A stretch of 64,000 nt of DNA. It comes from Rhizophagus clarus (taxonomy: Eukaryota > Glomeromycota > Glomeromycetes > Glomerales > Glomeraceae). Position 1 is the stretch's first letter. Every line of letters begins with the position of its first letter. Below the pieces are notes generated by a model. It did no database searches. It had not been told where the DNA came from and saw nothing but the letters and a program-made list of their open reading frames with translations. Shown in pieces: positions 23,907-39,300 of the stretch. Location: contig BLAL01000228.1 of the NCBI GenBank assembly GCA_015698045.1, forward strand, positions 1,105,001 to 1,169,000, in the 5' to 3' direction. A program made the position numbers and the translations under genes.

Positions 23907-26306
23907 GAATGAGATGATAAAATATTTTAGAGAAAATATTTTAGATAAAAGAATACATTACTGGAATGCAAATCACGTATAATTTAAATGTTAAATAATT
24001 TTCAATTTTAAAAGTTTCTCTTTAAAATGCATCCAGTTTTGTTGATAAAATTTAAATTTCAATGAACTGATAACTTCAGGTGCTATATAAGGATATCAGT
24101 GGTAATCCAATTTTATATTAATTAAAATTACAACTTATTACCACTATGAAATTCACCATGAATAGGTAGAAAGTTGGTATTAATGAAATAATTCATGGTA
24201 AAATTTATCAAGTATTTTGATAAAAGAAATTGTTTGACAATGCGCGTGTATAAAACAACACGTTTCCGCTTTTGTCGGGGTTTCATCATTAAGATTCTAA
24301 CCAATGCTTGCAGATCTTTGTTCTCGAACAGTGATCTTTTGATTTATAAGAACAAGCAAACAAATAATTATTATAATTACTGCGGAATTAAATCTTTAGA
24401 GGCTGTGCCAAGAGTTTCTTTAAAAATTTGAAATTATATTTTATTGTTAACGATTTTACTTATATAGATTAGAAGAACTTATAAACAATAATACAAATAA
24501 GTACACAAAAAAGTGAGATGAAAAGGAATAAAGAATAAAAATAAAAAAAGGAGGAAGGAAAAGAAGAGAGATTTATATAACGATTTTTTAACGATCAACG
24601 ATCGAATCAAATTTGAACAAGTTTAATATGTGAAAGATTTGATTCAGCCATAACCATGATATGATTATGTAAAATGAAAATTGGCTAAAATAAATATCTT
24701 TAGATTTGATTAAAAGATAGAACCTACTATGACATGGAAAATAAAAAGTGACGATCCGGAAAACATTTATTATTATTTTTCCTTAAGTGAAGCGAAATTG
24801 ATTCGAATCAGATTATTGTTGTCATAATATAATCAAATTTGGACAAATTTTTTTTTCCGTTGCCAATTCGCCTAGAATCTATTTCATTACAAATTTTTCA
24901 ACCAATTCGAACATTCGAATTAACGATGCAATATGGCGTAAAGGCGCTTGTACTTTTTTAGGAAAATTAATAATTAAAAAATCATTTGGAAATGATTCTC
25001 TTACACGTGCTAGTCCAAATTTGTATGTTCAAAAAAAAAAAAAAAAAAACTCTTTTCTTCCTAGTTTGAGTAATAGAATACTCATAAATATTATTACATA
25101 CTTTTACATATCGGATTTTTATTCAAAATTTGATGAAAATATTTTAACAATGGGCACTACGACCAATGTAAAATGCGTTAAACAATATTAGTAAGGAACA
25201 TGGAGAAGTTATACTGCTAAAAAAAGAATATCAATAAATGACAAAAATGCTAAGCTGAAAATAAGTTTTTAATAGCCGTTCCGATATAATGAGATTGTTC
25301 TAAATCAACCCGTAGCTTCTCAGTGAATATACCAGTAAAATTCCACTCGACAAAGCCATTTTACAAAAGTAATAAAATTAACGCTCGCATCCCTTTCTAC
25401 TCAGGATAAACATTAATTGCTTTACAAGTAATAAATTTACGTTTATCGATCTTTTCTTATTTTCAAAATATTTTTCATTATGTTATAATATTACGGTCTC
25501 AAACCGGAGGATAATTTCATTACCATAAAACACTCGTACAATGTGATATACCAGTACTATAATAGTTCTACAATAACGGTGCAACCATCACTTCATCTCC
25601 GATTATAGATACTAATCTTCATTAGACTAGAATTAGATTTCTATAGAATATTATGTTTGAGTTATTAATATGCTATTTTTACGAATTGCATAAGTAATTA
25701 TTAAAGATGCGTAATTATGTGTAACAAGTATAAAATCTTTTTTCTTAACTAAATGAGTATAACGTATTTGAAAGGTGGCATTTTCGATAGATCACGTTGT
25801 ATATTTATTTGAAACATACAATATTATATTTTTTATAAGTACGCGTGAAAAAACCTTTGGTAAAGAATTAACATAATAGATTTACAAGATTATTATATTG
25901 TCCAAATTTAGCTCATTTGATAATAGGAATGCATAAAAAAAAAAAAAAAGATAATATTATTACTAACAAAAGATAATCGAATTTTAATCTTGAGAAAACC
26001 TTTTTTTTTATTGGTCCTTTTTATTCATATTATTGTATTGAGAATTTTTTTGGGGGAGAATTTACCAACTTTCCCTCGTGATAGATGTAATACAACAAAT
26101 GATAAACAATTTGAAAAAAAAAAAATCTTCCTTTATCATTGTTTGATGTGTAACCCAAAGGTTATTTAGATATAAATATCTTGATACTGATCTCGGTTGA
26201 TCTACCCCATCACTTTTTTTTTTTTCATAAAAAAAAAAATTTTTTTTTTTTTTTTCTTTTTTTTTTTCTTCAAAGAGAAATTTATCATTTCGATTGTATT
26301 ACAATA
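23907..26306. other. Gene-poor spacer upstream of the elongase
   Basis: AT-rich. An unrecognised 78-codon frame at 24195-24431 has no visible domain and is not called a gene. About 26211-26270 is dense poly-T/poly-A sequence just before the elongase start, probably core promoter or 5' leader. Confidence 0.5.
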
Positions 26307-26788
26307 ATGGAATCAAATTCGACAATTTTTGTTTCGAAAGAACCAGTCGACCATTTTATAACATTATTTGAAACGATTGGAATCATTACTGACCCATACT
26401 TAACTCCTATAGAAGTTACAATAAAATCTACAATTAGATCGTTATCACCTTTTTTATATGATAATGTCTCAGATTTTTTGGAAAAGAAACAATCACCTTT
26501 ATCAACTCGTTTACCTTTAATGAACCCTTTTCATGTTATACTAATTACTATCGCGTATCTATCAACAATATATTTTGGTAAAATTTTCATGTCGCGTAGA
26601 GAAAAACTTAATGTTAAGGCATTAAGTATTTTTCATAATCTTTTCTTGGTCTCTTTGAGTTCTTATATGTTTACCACCATTAGTTTTGAAGCTTGGAAAA
26701 ATGGTTATTCTTTATTTACTAATCCTGAAGTAAGATCAGAAGAAGGTTTTCAGGTAAAAGAAAAAAAAAATCAATTAATTCTAATTTT

Positions 26789-26819
<31 letters not shown>

Positions 26820-27451
26820 TCTTAACAAAATCATTAATATTCTTTTGTTTCATTTAGATGGCAAAATATGTTTGGTTATTTTATGTTTCAAAAATTAGTG
26901 AATTTATGGATACTTTTATTATGGTTTTGAAAAAAAATAATCATCAAATCTCCTTCTTACATGTTTATCATCATTTTTCTATCTTCATGATCTGGTGGTT
27001 TGTAACTTTTGTCGCACCAAATGGAGAATCATATTTTAGTGCTGCTTTGAATTCACGTAAGTTAAATTCATTTATTTGATCCTAGTTATTTTTTTTTTTT
27101 TTTTTTTACTTAAAAGACACGCGCTGATCAAAAAATTGTTTCTTAGTTGTACATGTTATAATGTATGGGTATTACCTTAGTACGACATTATCATTCCCAA
27201 TTCGTTTCTTAAAACGTTACATAACACAATTTCAAATGACCCAATTTATCATGATGATGGTTCAAGCTACTTATGATATTTTTTACTTTAAAGTATTACG
27301 CCCTGAAATAAAAAATACTTATCCTTTCTCATTAACTGCTTTACTTTGGGTTTATATGGTATCTATGTTGGCTTTATTCGCTAATTTCTATAAAGCCGAT
27401 AGGAAAAGAGAAAAGGTTGCTAAATCAGTTGCTGATAAAAAATCTTTATAA
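26307..27451 (+). CDS. ELO-family very-long-chain fatty-acid elongase (316 aa, 3 exons)
   Basis: Exons are 26307-26753, 26858-27056 and 27147-27451. ELO enzymes sit in the endoplasmic reticulum membrane and catalyse the condensing step (acyl-CoA plus malonyl-CoA) of fatty-acid elongation. The hallmark histidine box HVYHH is at 184-188. It is preceded by the family block KISEFMDTFIMVLKKN and followed by the loop LVHVIMYGYY and TQFQMTQF. Several hydrophobic segments fit a seven-helix protein, and the lysine-rich tail (KADRKREKVAKSVADKKSL) could act as an ER-retention signal. Length is typical of fungal ELOs. The start at 26307 is chosen because the frame upstream is homopolymer-derived. Chain-length preference cannot be read from the sequence. 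Confidence 0.95.
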
Positions 27452-28090
27452 ATAAAAGAGTTGGGTTTCATTCTAGTAGATATTACATTATTATAATTTG
27501 ATGAGTGAGAGAGAGAGAGAGATTAAATGAATGGATGATATGTATATTTTTTTTTTTCTCTTTTGTTTCGGTTAATATCAGATGATGATAATAATAAAAA
27601 CAAATTACTAAATATCTTAAAAAACTTGAAATGTGAATTTTCATTTATTTATTTTCGCGTTTCCGCGTTAAAATCAATATCATGAGAACTTGTTAATGAT
27701 CCATCATCATAAAATTGTGAAAAAAGTGAAAGGGTATGATATTTTTAATTGGAATTTCTATAGATGTATTACATGCATTGTAAATATTAATTATATAAAA
27801 AAAGATGAAAGGGGGAAAAAAAGAGAACTAAACTATTTTGACAAATTCCAAATCAAATAAATAAATAAATAAAAATTATACTATATATTTACAAAAAAAA
27901 AAGTAAAGATCTATGAATTATACTAATCATTAAAGTAATTGTTAATGAAATCTAAATTTTGTAACATATTTATGAAGAAAATACGTGGATTGTGTATATA
28001 TTATGATGCCATTTGCTTATCAAATATCCCCAATACCTAATATCCCCAAATACCTAATGTATCCCTAATACCAATTAATATATTAATCTT
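27452..28090. other. Convergent 3' intergenic region
   Basis: It separates the elongase stop (+) from the transporter stop (-). It holds a (GA)n run near 27507, an (AAAT)n run near 27858, and the short direct repeat ATACCTAATATCCCC/ATACCTAATGTATCCC near 28030. No gene was seen. Confidence 0.6.
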
Positions 28091-31000
28091 TTATGAAGGT
28101 TCTTTAAAACACCTTTCTCCTTGTGTCTCAAAATTATTACCATACCATTCAGGGAAATCTAACTATAAATACAAAAAAAAAAAAAAAAAATTTATTTAGC
28201 AACAATTTAAATGATACACTGTACGGTATAATAATTATTTACCTTGAACGCCATATTAAAAAAGAAGAAAATGAACATTGTAACTATTTGTGCTGCACTA
28301 TCAAACGCGGCCGAAAGTACATAATTATACCTATATTAAAAAAATTATATTTAGATTCCATAAATATAAACAAGGAACCATAGTGATAACAAAACACTTA
28401 CTTTTTCCACCACTGTTAATATTAATATAATAGAAATTATTTAGATCGTTAGTTAATATCACAATAGTATATATTACATATTTCATACGCTACTTATGCT
28501 ACTTACTTTTTGATGATATCTATAAGCCCAGTATTGACTTAAGAATGCTGCAATAAAACCTGTTATTATAAAATTTGTATATGTGCCAGGTAAAATTACT
28601 AAACCATTACAAATTAAAGGAACCGTGATTAAGTGGAATTTTGCTTTTGGATATTTTTTATGTAACAAATAAATTGGAACAGGCGCCAAAAATCCCAATA
28701 AAAATCCCCATAATAATGGATTATATATAGATTCCTACATGAAAAATAAAGAAGAAACATTTAGTGTAAATTAAATATTAAAATAACTCCTTTTGATCGC
28801 AATTATTTAATAGTCTTACTTTGCCAAAAGTTTTACCAGGTCCAATTAAACCCCATACAATTGAAGCCGTATTGAAAACTTGAGAACGATAACCCGTCCA
28901 TTGACCTGTTGGATCTTGCATGGTCCCATCCAAATATGGCCTTTTTGCTTCTATAATTATTTGAAGTAACCAATAATTTATAAAGGCACCTACTACCGTG
29001 CCCCATACTTGTGCTGTAAACATAGCTTTTGGAGGAATTTTCATATAATGTCCTAAAAAAAAAAAAATATTATTAAAAAAAAATAATAATAGAATTGATT
29101 AATTTTATATTCGCTATTACTAATGATATTACCAAGTTTTAGATCAGACACAAAAGATAAACATTGATGCATAGCCATATATCCGTAACATTTAAAATAA
29201 ACATTAGCAATTGGACGACCTGGAAATATGTACCTAAAAAATATGTATATATATATATATATATAAAATTAATGAAATTATATACTAATGATAATATTAA
29301 ATAATAAAAATGAAGAGTACCCGCATATCATTTCTGTTACAACATTTAGACCAACTTGATTATTTGATATGGCTTGGATAATTCCTGAAACAAATATTTT
29401 TTTTTTTTTATTATTTCACTTAAATAAAAAAGGAAAACCACAAACAAATATAGCCACAAACCTATAGGCAAAACCATAACACACGCAAGCCCCACTGCCA
29501 ACAATAATCCATACCATGGTAAGTGTGCTTCTGATGCATAACACAAACATATTGCTATGACTAACATGGAGAAAAATATTGAAGCATACCACCAATTTGG
29601 AATATCTAAATAATTTATACCAAGATTGAATAAGTAAAATAATAACTAAATTCATAACGAATCGAAAGATCACATTTTATACCTTCATAACTCCTCATCA
29701 TTTTACAATGAATATCTTCATCATCTTCAGATCGGCTTGCTTTAAACCTTCCCCAGATTTCACCTCCATAAAATAAAGCAACATGACTAATAGCTGCTGT
29801 AAATGAAATAAAAGAGTAAAAATACCCGGCTGCAAATGTAACGCTTAAATAAACGGGACCATATTCATTATATGCAGTCTCATTTAATAATCCCGTATTA
29901 ATATCAATGATTTTAGTCTGATTATATCTAATCAAAATTTATATAATTAGATAAATATTTTTTTTTTCTTTATATACAATAAAACTAATAAAACTCTTAA
30001 TAAATCAATTCACCTTTCTCCATCTCTATGCAAAGAATAAGTCGCCAAAAATGGAAAAGATTTTGCATTCCTAAATAATAAATTTTTTTTGTTTATATTA
30101 TAATTTCTTACAAAATAACAATTTTGGGACTAATAAACGAATTCTCACCAAACATCATTATAATACAAAATCGGCGCAATAATCCATGATCCGATAATTA
30201 CACCAGCATACCAATTAACTTGTGCCCACCTATTAATTTTATGATAATGTTAATAATTGAATATAATCTAATTTATAATTCAGCAAAATAAAAAATTCTT
30301 CACCATGGGGTGTAAAGTGGTCCTGGTTGTCCTATTGCATTCCAATCTAAAGAAAAGTTCAATATACCCAATCCATGATATCCGCTACCCAGACGAATAA
30401 TATCTGAATTAAAGGGCTTTATCAAACATAATAGTGATATGCTCGTTAACATAGTAAATATATACTGAGGGAAAAATTGCCATATAAACATGAAGATAAA
30501 GGCAATCGAGAAAAATCTAAGTTTATCGCGTGTATCTGAAGCATTTCCGTGAAGCGTTGAGAAAAGGCTCGAAAATACTAAATTTGATGGCCACTTAATA
30601 CGAAAAATGATTAGAAAATTATCAACCAGTCAATTATTCATAGGAATATCAATATTATCATACCAACATATTCGCTGGCCGTACAAGATCTATTAAAAAA
30701 AAAAAAATTGGATTAGAATTAAGGTATAATGTAATTCATGACACATATTTTGCTATTTACATTTTCGTAAAAAACCGGATAATCCATATCCAATCATTTG
30801 CGTGCTCAATAAAAGCAGTATTCCTATGACGAATCCAGAATGTTGATTATAGAAAAGCTCTTGTATGGCTATAATATCCTTTTAAATAAAATAAACAAAT
30901 GGTAAATTAATAATGTTCTATTATTTTAAATCAAAAAAGATTTCATAAAATTTCATTTACTAACGGTGCCATAAGCTGAGCCACCCCCAGCTCCTGCAGC

Positions 31001-31728
31001 AACAGCTACAAGTACATGCTCCTTTATATTAAATGGACCTAAGTAAAATAATATAAATATATCTAAATTAAATTTCAGGCGGTATAAATTAAACAAATAC
31101 CCATCAAATGTTACCTGGATTCAATGTAAACTTCCAATTCCCAATTCTAAATTCATCTGTAGGAAGCACACGAGCCATCCATCTACCAATAACAAAAGAA
31201 ACAAGCAGCACAAAAAAAATTGAATAACCACCACCATTTGATCTAAAATAATAAAATTCTGATACAGCAGCTCCAAGTGCCGTAAATATCTAAAACAAAA
31301 ATATTTTTCGTAAAAACTTAGACAAGTTATCATGTTTATAAGTTATTAAAATCATCACTTACAAAACTTAAAACCCAAAAACGAAACGTTATACATGGTA
31401 AAGACGGATCATCCTTAATGCTAACTGCCTGTTATAATATTTAATTGTTATTTACATTTGAATAAATGAATAAACCTTTAGCAATTTACTCAATTACCGC
31501 AGCGACCATCGGTACAGGGGAGTTTAAATCTATATTTGATTTGTTGGAAGACAAAAGATATGTGTCGTCGTCAAAATCTTCTGTATCATCAGTACTATTC
31601 CTATTTTTGAAACCATAATCAGGTTCCTCCTCTTCAGTCTTTGGTGATCTTGGTGATCTTGGTCTTAATTCTGGTAATTCTAATTCATCTTCCTGTCTTA
31701 ATCGATCATATAATGGTATAGTGGCCAT
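28091..31728 (-). CDS. OPT-family oligopeptide transporter (767 aa, 18 exons)
   Basis: Exons are 31728-31498, 31428-31363, 31289-31115, 31038-30965, 30878-30761, 30689-30664, 30593-30304, 30229-30149, 30070-30014, 29927-29683, 29605-29462, 29384-29321, 29233-29133, 29052-28820, 28734-28507, 28412-28402, 28330-28243 and 28162-28091; every phase agrees. OPT proteins import small peptides (or glutathione/metal chelates) with protons across plasma membrane. Signatures are DDPSLPCITFRFW (about 83-95), PFNIKEHV, GYGLSGFLRKY, WPSNLV, the block GYIFPGRPIAN, GHYMKIPPKAMF, and KYNYVLSAAFDSA near the end. The N-terminal about 75 residues are acidic, charged and cytosolic. Exon 16 is only 11 nt yet encodes the conserved WWK. 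The ending ERCFKEPS is family-like. Substrate cannot be assigned; the gene shares a 358-bp divergent promoter region with GLE1. Confidence 0.95.
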
Positions 31729-32086
31729 TTTCAGAATGAAAATTAAAAAAAAAAGAGAGCAATTGGGTAGAAAAGTAGAAAAAAAGATGCAGGAAGCTCT
31801 ATTTAATAAACATGCTCTATTTAAGGTAAATAAAGCAGCTTATAGGTTATGCGAAATTACGTTTTAAGGAAATAATGATTTATTTTTGAGTCAATTTATA
31901 TATTGTCTAGTTGATCTGCATTGGATCAATGGTTTCAATGAGTCGTACAAAAACTGATTACAATAATACAGACGTTAAACAAATATGATTTATCATGTGA
32001 CTAAATTTATATATATTTTGACCGCATTATTTGGAACATTTACTTAACTTTGATTGATCTCTTGTTTGTATCTCTTTTTTTGCAGA
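31729..32086. promoter_or_regulatory. Divergent promoter region, transporter / GLE1
   Basis: 358 bp separates the two start codons, so both promoters must lie here or overlap the genes. A possible splice acceptor (polypyrimidine tract then TGCAG, ending 32085) comes directly before the GLE1 ATG. This suggests a 5'-leader intron or an unseen upstream GLE1 exon; a GTAAAT candidate donor is near 31826. Confidence 0.5.
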
Positions 32087-34144
32087 ATGCAAAAACCAGT
32101 AACACAAGAAGAGTTAGCTTTTGTTGCATGCGAAAGTGACCGGTTCGAAAGTGAGAAAATAAAGTGGAGAAACGAACTAATACAGGTTTGTGAAGTATAT
32201 TATTAATTTCGATATCGTTGACACGAAACTAAACCTTTTCTCCCTTATAGCAAACTATAGAACAGAGAGAAAGAGAACACGAACATAATATTTCAGTCGC
32301 TAGAGAAGAAATAAAAAAAAGATATGAAGAAGCAGAGCGGATACGAGAAGAAAAGTATAAGCAATGGCAAAAATTTTGTGACAAACTAAATCAACAATAG
32401 TAAGTTCACCGATGTTTTGTCTTGCTCAATAAAATATTATTTTAACTCTATTATTTTACAGTGAGAAAGAGAGGCTTAGAAGACAGAAAGATTTTCAAGC
32501 TGAACAAGTAAAATGGAAACAAGAGGCAGAGGTCTGTCCAGTTATTCAATTGTACGGGATTGAGTGAGAAAATAATTTGATTTGATTCTATGATGTAATA
32601 ACTTGTATATCTTCAATAATGATTTTTCATATTATTTTAGAAATATGAACGTAGAATACAAGCACAAAAACAAGAGGTAATAAACCGTCAATTAGCGGAA
32701 GATGAAAAGAAAAGACAAGCTTTAGCCGCAATTAAGGCTCAAAAAGAAGCGATTGCCGCGGATAAAAAGAAAAAAGAAGAGGAGGCGATAAAGGCAGCCG
32801 AAGAAAAAAGAATAGCTAAGGAAAACGAAAAATTAGAGGCCGAGAAAAAAGCTCTAAATAAACTTTCATCAGATGAAGCCTTGAAGGAAGAAGAAAGATA
32901 CCGTCAATGTCTAAAACTTATTAATGACAAGATTGCGAAAGATCCTCAACTTAAGCAAGCATCTTTAGAATCGAGGAAAACCATAACCTTAGTGTTAAAT
33001 ACCCTTACTAATGATAGGATGAAAATAATTGATACAGTATGTATGAAATTCGAAATCATGAAGATTTTTTTGTTATTCATATTTTATATATTAATATTAA
33101 TATATATATATATTATCAAAAGGCTTCTCAGTTAGATAGAATATTCAAAAATGTTCAAAATAGTAATCAGAGACTTTATTATTTTCTCCTTAATTATACG
33201 GCAAAAGGCATTGTGGTTCGTTTATTATTTTGCAAAAATTTTCCTCGATTATTTGTAATTTTCTTTTTATTACCTGTTAGTCAATTAATCAAATCCTATA
33301 TGTTTTTTTCTATAAATTAGAACCATGCTGAAGTTGATGTATTATCCAACGAAGCCGCAGCTTTTCCATTCGCTCATGTATCCGTTCTAATTTCAACAGA
33401 GCACCCCGATTTTATGGAAAAATTCATGATGGCTCGATTTGTAAAAAAATGCCCATACGTTTTACCAAGATACTATGCCAAACTTCCGGTAGGTTTTGAT
33501 ATTTGATATTAGCCAAATTAAATAATTATACTTAATTTACCTTAACGTTGATTTTAGAATCAAAATATTAATGATATTAAAAAACAAATGGGCTACAAAC
33601 AAAACGAAGAAGAAGATACATATTATAAAAGGATGTGCGCAATTCTAGCTTTGTATTGTGCTATAATGCAGACTGTTCCATTGATTCCTAGTAAGCATGA
33701 AAAAGTTAGAATTAAAATTCATTTTTACCTATTTACTTAAAATTTTATCTCTTTTAGATCGAGTCAACCCGTACTCAATGGACCATGCATGGATTTGGTT
33801 GGCGCGATTGTTGAATTTACCACCCCGAAAAATCACTCCATTCCTTTTATATATTTTCCTCAAGGTAAGAAATATTAAATTTATTCATGTTTTTTATTTT
33901 GTTTGATTTTGAGTTTCTAAAAAAGTTACCTTCACAGGTCACCGGTACGCAAATGTTACAAACATTTAAAGGACAAGCTACAAAAATATTCAATGTCGTT
34001 TATAAAGCTTATGTTCATCAGCCTCCTCCAGAGGTAAAAGCACTTCTAACTTCTTCTCCTGCCGCAATGTCACGGCTGAAAACATTTCTAGAAGATGCAT
34101 CTCGAAAAGGATTTACTGAACCCGAAGGAAGTGTTCCCAAATAA
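32087..34144 (+). CDS. GLE1: Gle1-like nuclear pore mRNA-export factor (473 aa, 9 exons)
   Basis: Exons are 32087-32185, 32251-32399, 32462-32531, 32641-33036, 33123-33215, 33321-33488, 33558-33690, 33758-33864 and 33938-34144, with consistent phases. Gle1 works at the cytoplasmic face of the nuclear pore, where with inositol hexakisphosphate it activates the DEAD-box ATPase Dbp5 to release exported mRNPs. The N-terminal half (about 1-220) is a charged coiled coil rich in K, E and R. The C-terminal half is the helical Gle1 domain, with LNYTAKGIVNHAEVDV, EAAAFPFAHVSVLI, FVKKCPYVLPRYY and MDHAWIWLARLLN. It is of similar length to compact fungal Gle1 proteins. The ATG follows an acceptor-like AG by 1 nt, so an additional upstream exon cannot be excluded. 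Donors GTTCGT (exon 5) and GTCTGT (exon 3) are weak but phase-consistent. Confidence 0.93.
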
Positions 34145-35355
34145 ATTTAAATAAATTATATCAACATCAATGACTTTTAAGACAAGTGTATCTTACTATT
34201 TTAGTTCATCATATTATAACTTACTCTAATACAATCACAAGTGATCGAACACTATAGAATATTTAGAATAGGTCAGTTTTACCCGATATTTTTGATCAAA
34301 GACATTAAGTTGATAAGAAATAGTATTATTTACATGTTGTACATATATCATGAAGTATTTTATAAGTTCATTTGCATATAATTTAATCTAACAAATTCAT
34401 TATACAATATCAGGAATACATTTCATTCATTAACATATTAAAAGAATTATCGAAATTTTAAATTTTGAATAAAAATAATATATTCATTATATTTCATTTA
34501 GAATTCTTAACATATTGTCGCTTGATTAAAACAATTATATAACTTTCTAACGACATTTAAATCATTTAAATTCAATTGTGAACCTATTACCATCATCAAG
34601 ACCTGCGATAAATGCAGTAAATGCGGTAGTGTGATGAAATTATAAGATGAATAATCTCGTAATAAGAGTTATGAATCGAGTCATAGTGCGATATAATTCA
34701 AATTGATCTTAAAGCTTAAAAATTATTTTTTCACAAATAACTTTTGATTTATACATCCAATTTATACAATTTTTTTTTATTTTAATGTAAATGATGAAAG
34801 CTATCTAACAAAAAAAAAAAAAAAAAAAAAAATTATAAAAATTAGATTATTAAGATCACAAAATAATTATTTATTATTTTTAAATTCGAGTCAAGTCCGA
34901 ATTGAGTCCGAATCGAGTCAAATCTGGAGGGAAAGGATTTGATTCATGCGGAACACTAATAAGAGTAAACAAAATACTTATTAATGTAAACAATTGTTGA
35001 CACAGCTGACCCAATTTAATGTTATCAAAGAAAAGAAATATTAATAAACGATACGATGCCGAAGTGGTTACAATTAAGACTATTAAAACATTACTAAAAA
35101 GTTTCATGATATTCATTTATTTATTAACCTGATTAATCAAATATATAAAAGATAGATATGTATTTGTTACATCAACAAATAAATTTATTCAAAATGAACG
35201 GCAAAACTTAATAACGTTAAAAAAGAATTTATTTTAGTTTTAAATTAAACAAATTACAAATATAATTTAAACAAAAAATAAAAATGTACACTCTCATTAT
35301 TATTTTATTATTAAAAAAAATAAAAAAAATAAAAAATAAAAAAAAAAAAATCTTA
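34145..35355. other. Convergent 3' intergenic region
   Basis: Between the GLE1 stop and the isomerase stop. It is AT-rich with a long poly-A run at about 34808-34832. An unrecognised minus-strand frame (35116-34880) has hydrophobic text but no domain and is not called. Confidence 0.5.
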
Positions 35356-36389
<1,034 letters not shown>

Positions 36390-39300
36390 TTTTGTAGACG
36401 AAAGAGAAAAATAATTAAATTAAAATTTACGAAAAAGAAAGAAAAAAAAGGGAGAAAAAATTTGACGATTAACAAAAAAGGATCAAATCCAAAAATTCAA
36501 ACGTGTACCACAAAGTTACACTAGGGTATTTAAGGCAACTTAAAGTATGCACTTAATATGAATTTTACCGATAAAAAGAATTATCTTTAAATCGAAAAGA
36601 TCAACATTATTGCAAATATAATCTAAACCTAGGATATCAATATTTTGAACCAGTTAATAATATTTATAGAGGCTGGGTTTTGGATTTGATATTAACGGTA
36701 TAAATTAAACAACGCATAGATATAAGATACCGTTATTTTAACAGTTAATGGATAATTATTATCACACGTCCCACTAAACTCAATAGTAAATAATCGTCTT
36801 TATATTTATTATGAGAAAGGTTAATAAGACTCAGTTTCAAGTCGTTAGTGTACTGGCTAATAGTGGTTCACTCCTTTGAGAATCCGGATCTGCTAGTCGT
36901 TAGTCTAATATGACGTTTAAATAAGGATGAAATTTACAAGTCATGCACTTTCATATGAGAGCAACAAAAATGGAGCATTCGTATAGTCAAGCTTGTTAGG
37001 AAGAAAATTACCCTTAAGAAAATTGGTTAACAAGATCTATTGAAACTTTTAAGTACTTATAATAATAAATACGAGTACAAATGTAAATTCGTTAGGTTGA
37101 AATCCATATACCGACAAGGTACGGTAAATACGGTAAATATTTTTTCCTTTAAAAAACATCGAGGATTTGTAACGCATGTATTCAGGTAAAATTGATCGTG
37201 AAATATCCTTTGAAGAAAATAATATCATTCTAACTTATTCTTTTCTGTTTCAGTACTTCGAAGTCATATTAAGTTATGCTTGGTTCCTCCACAGCTCCAC
37301 TGGTAATGATATATACGTTCTTGAAGCTAATAAGCCAATTGGACATAAGGTTAATTGATTCTTATTTTAGGTATTCAACGAAAAGAATAGCGTTAATCAT
37401 ACTGACAAAATACTTTTCACCAATAGTCTATCTACAACGAGAGTTTTAATAATTATGATAATAAAAGATTTAAATCATAAGCTAATATGTACTAATAATA
37501 TACGCTAAGATATTACCACATCAAATATATTAAATCCTGCATTATCATCGTCATCATCACATATAATCGGTAAAGAAAAAGTATAAAAAAGTATAAAATC
37601 CATCGGTGTATACGTCATACACAATGAGACGAACATGTTATTCCGTGGATATTTAAGAAAAACCCATATTCATCTATGTTTCTCTCATTAAGTAAATCCA
37701 AACTGACCCGTGACCCATCCAAATAATTTACTGAGACACACCTGCGACTCATCCAATGTTCTAATGACTTCCAATGCAATAAACTTTCTTTTGATTACTG
37801 CTGTATTTATTCTCATATAAAATTTAGTATACGACCTTGCCAGCAATTAAACGTTGATGGAATTTAAATATTAAGAATTCTGGTGATATAACAATAGATC
37901 CAGAAAATTTAGCTCCTCTTATACTCATATACCTCACTATGCGGTGCAAGAGTGTCGAAGAATGATAATGGTGGGTTAAGGAAATTATTGAGCACTGTCT
38001 TATTTTTTTTTGTACGTGATTTTTGATTAAATTAATATGAAATAAATAATAAGTTACAGCTTACAGAAGTTTATCGACATTTTTAGCTAAATAAACATCA
38101 TAGCGGATTTGTGAAAATGTCTTCCAAATACCAATTTTTCCATTTTCCAGAATCTAACCATTTTTCCAAATATTGAGACACGTCATCATATGACGACGTA
38201 TTTACTTACATATCATATTAATTCCGAAGAGTGCAGCAGGTTTTATCGCTTAATTTCATAAATTTACCGTAATAATATAGTAAAAGCGCAATAGTCAATG
38301 AAGTTTATATCGAGTTAAACATTTTTTTATTCAAATTATAATTTTAGTTTTCAAAAGGTTCAAATTAACGGGAACACGTGATCAATAGTGCTGGTCGACA
38401 CTAACTGTAATACCATCAATGATTGCCATACTTTAATTTTTCAATTTTTCCCTTCTTATAAGCGTGTTCGATTTTGGAAAAACTTGACCAAAAAAAAAAA
38501 AAAAAAAATTTCGTTTTGAGAATTGAGATAACTTTAGGAAGATAATTAGAAAATATGAGAATTACTTCTCATCAATCAATTTCCTATTTCGATTATTATC
38601 ATCACTTTCTTTTCTTTAAGCCGATTGTGACATTAGTTATATCTATGTGAACTTTTGATACTTGAACCGTCAATTTCTAGTACTATTAGTATGAAAGATG
38701 ATTATATTATATAAATCATTTCATCATTTTATCATTTCCTCTGCGGCTCTGTCTTTCCTCTCTTCTTATCTTTCATTCTTATTACCTTCTCAATCTCTCA
38801 CCTTTCTTATCTTTCCTTTTCCCTTGATCGGATCTTACACATTGATTATCAGGTCATTCAGATGACAACAGGTTTACCGCTAATATAGCAGGAACGGAAA
38901 GAAATTGCCTTAAAGAGATACTCATACACAATTTACACATACATAAAATAGAATGTTCCAAATACGTTTTTTTTCCAAAGAAATATTCATCTTATTTTTT
39001 ATGATCGATAATCACTTTTACGAATTCCTATCATTATCAGTCTCTCACTCTTTTTTTTTTCATGCAGCTTCCTATTCGTAAAAACTCTCCCCTACATATT
39101 CAATTGCTTTTTTAGATGAACTTACTTTTAAGAGTGGATCTTATCATCAATATTCAACATCTGAATCATCAGATGCTTGTGTGAAATTGCGGGGAAATTT
39201 TTTTTGGAAAAGTGGCTGAAATTCTAATTTCTTCAATATAATTTAATTCATTATTAATTTATTATACATACGTTAATAAGTTAATTCGTACATAATTTTA

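Noticed and set aside
24195-24431. 78-codon plus-strand frame as a gene
   Set aside because: No recognisable domain and composition is like the surrounding AT-rich spacer.
36840-36910. Possible tRNA (GGTTCACTCC resembling a B box)
   Set aside because: No matching acceptor, D or anticodon stems could be folded around it.
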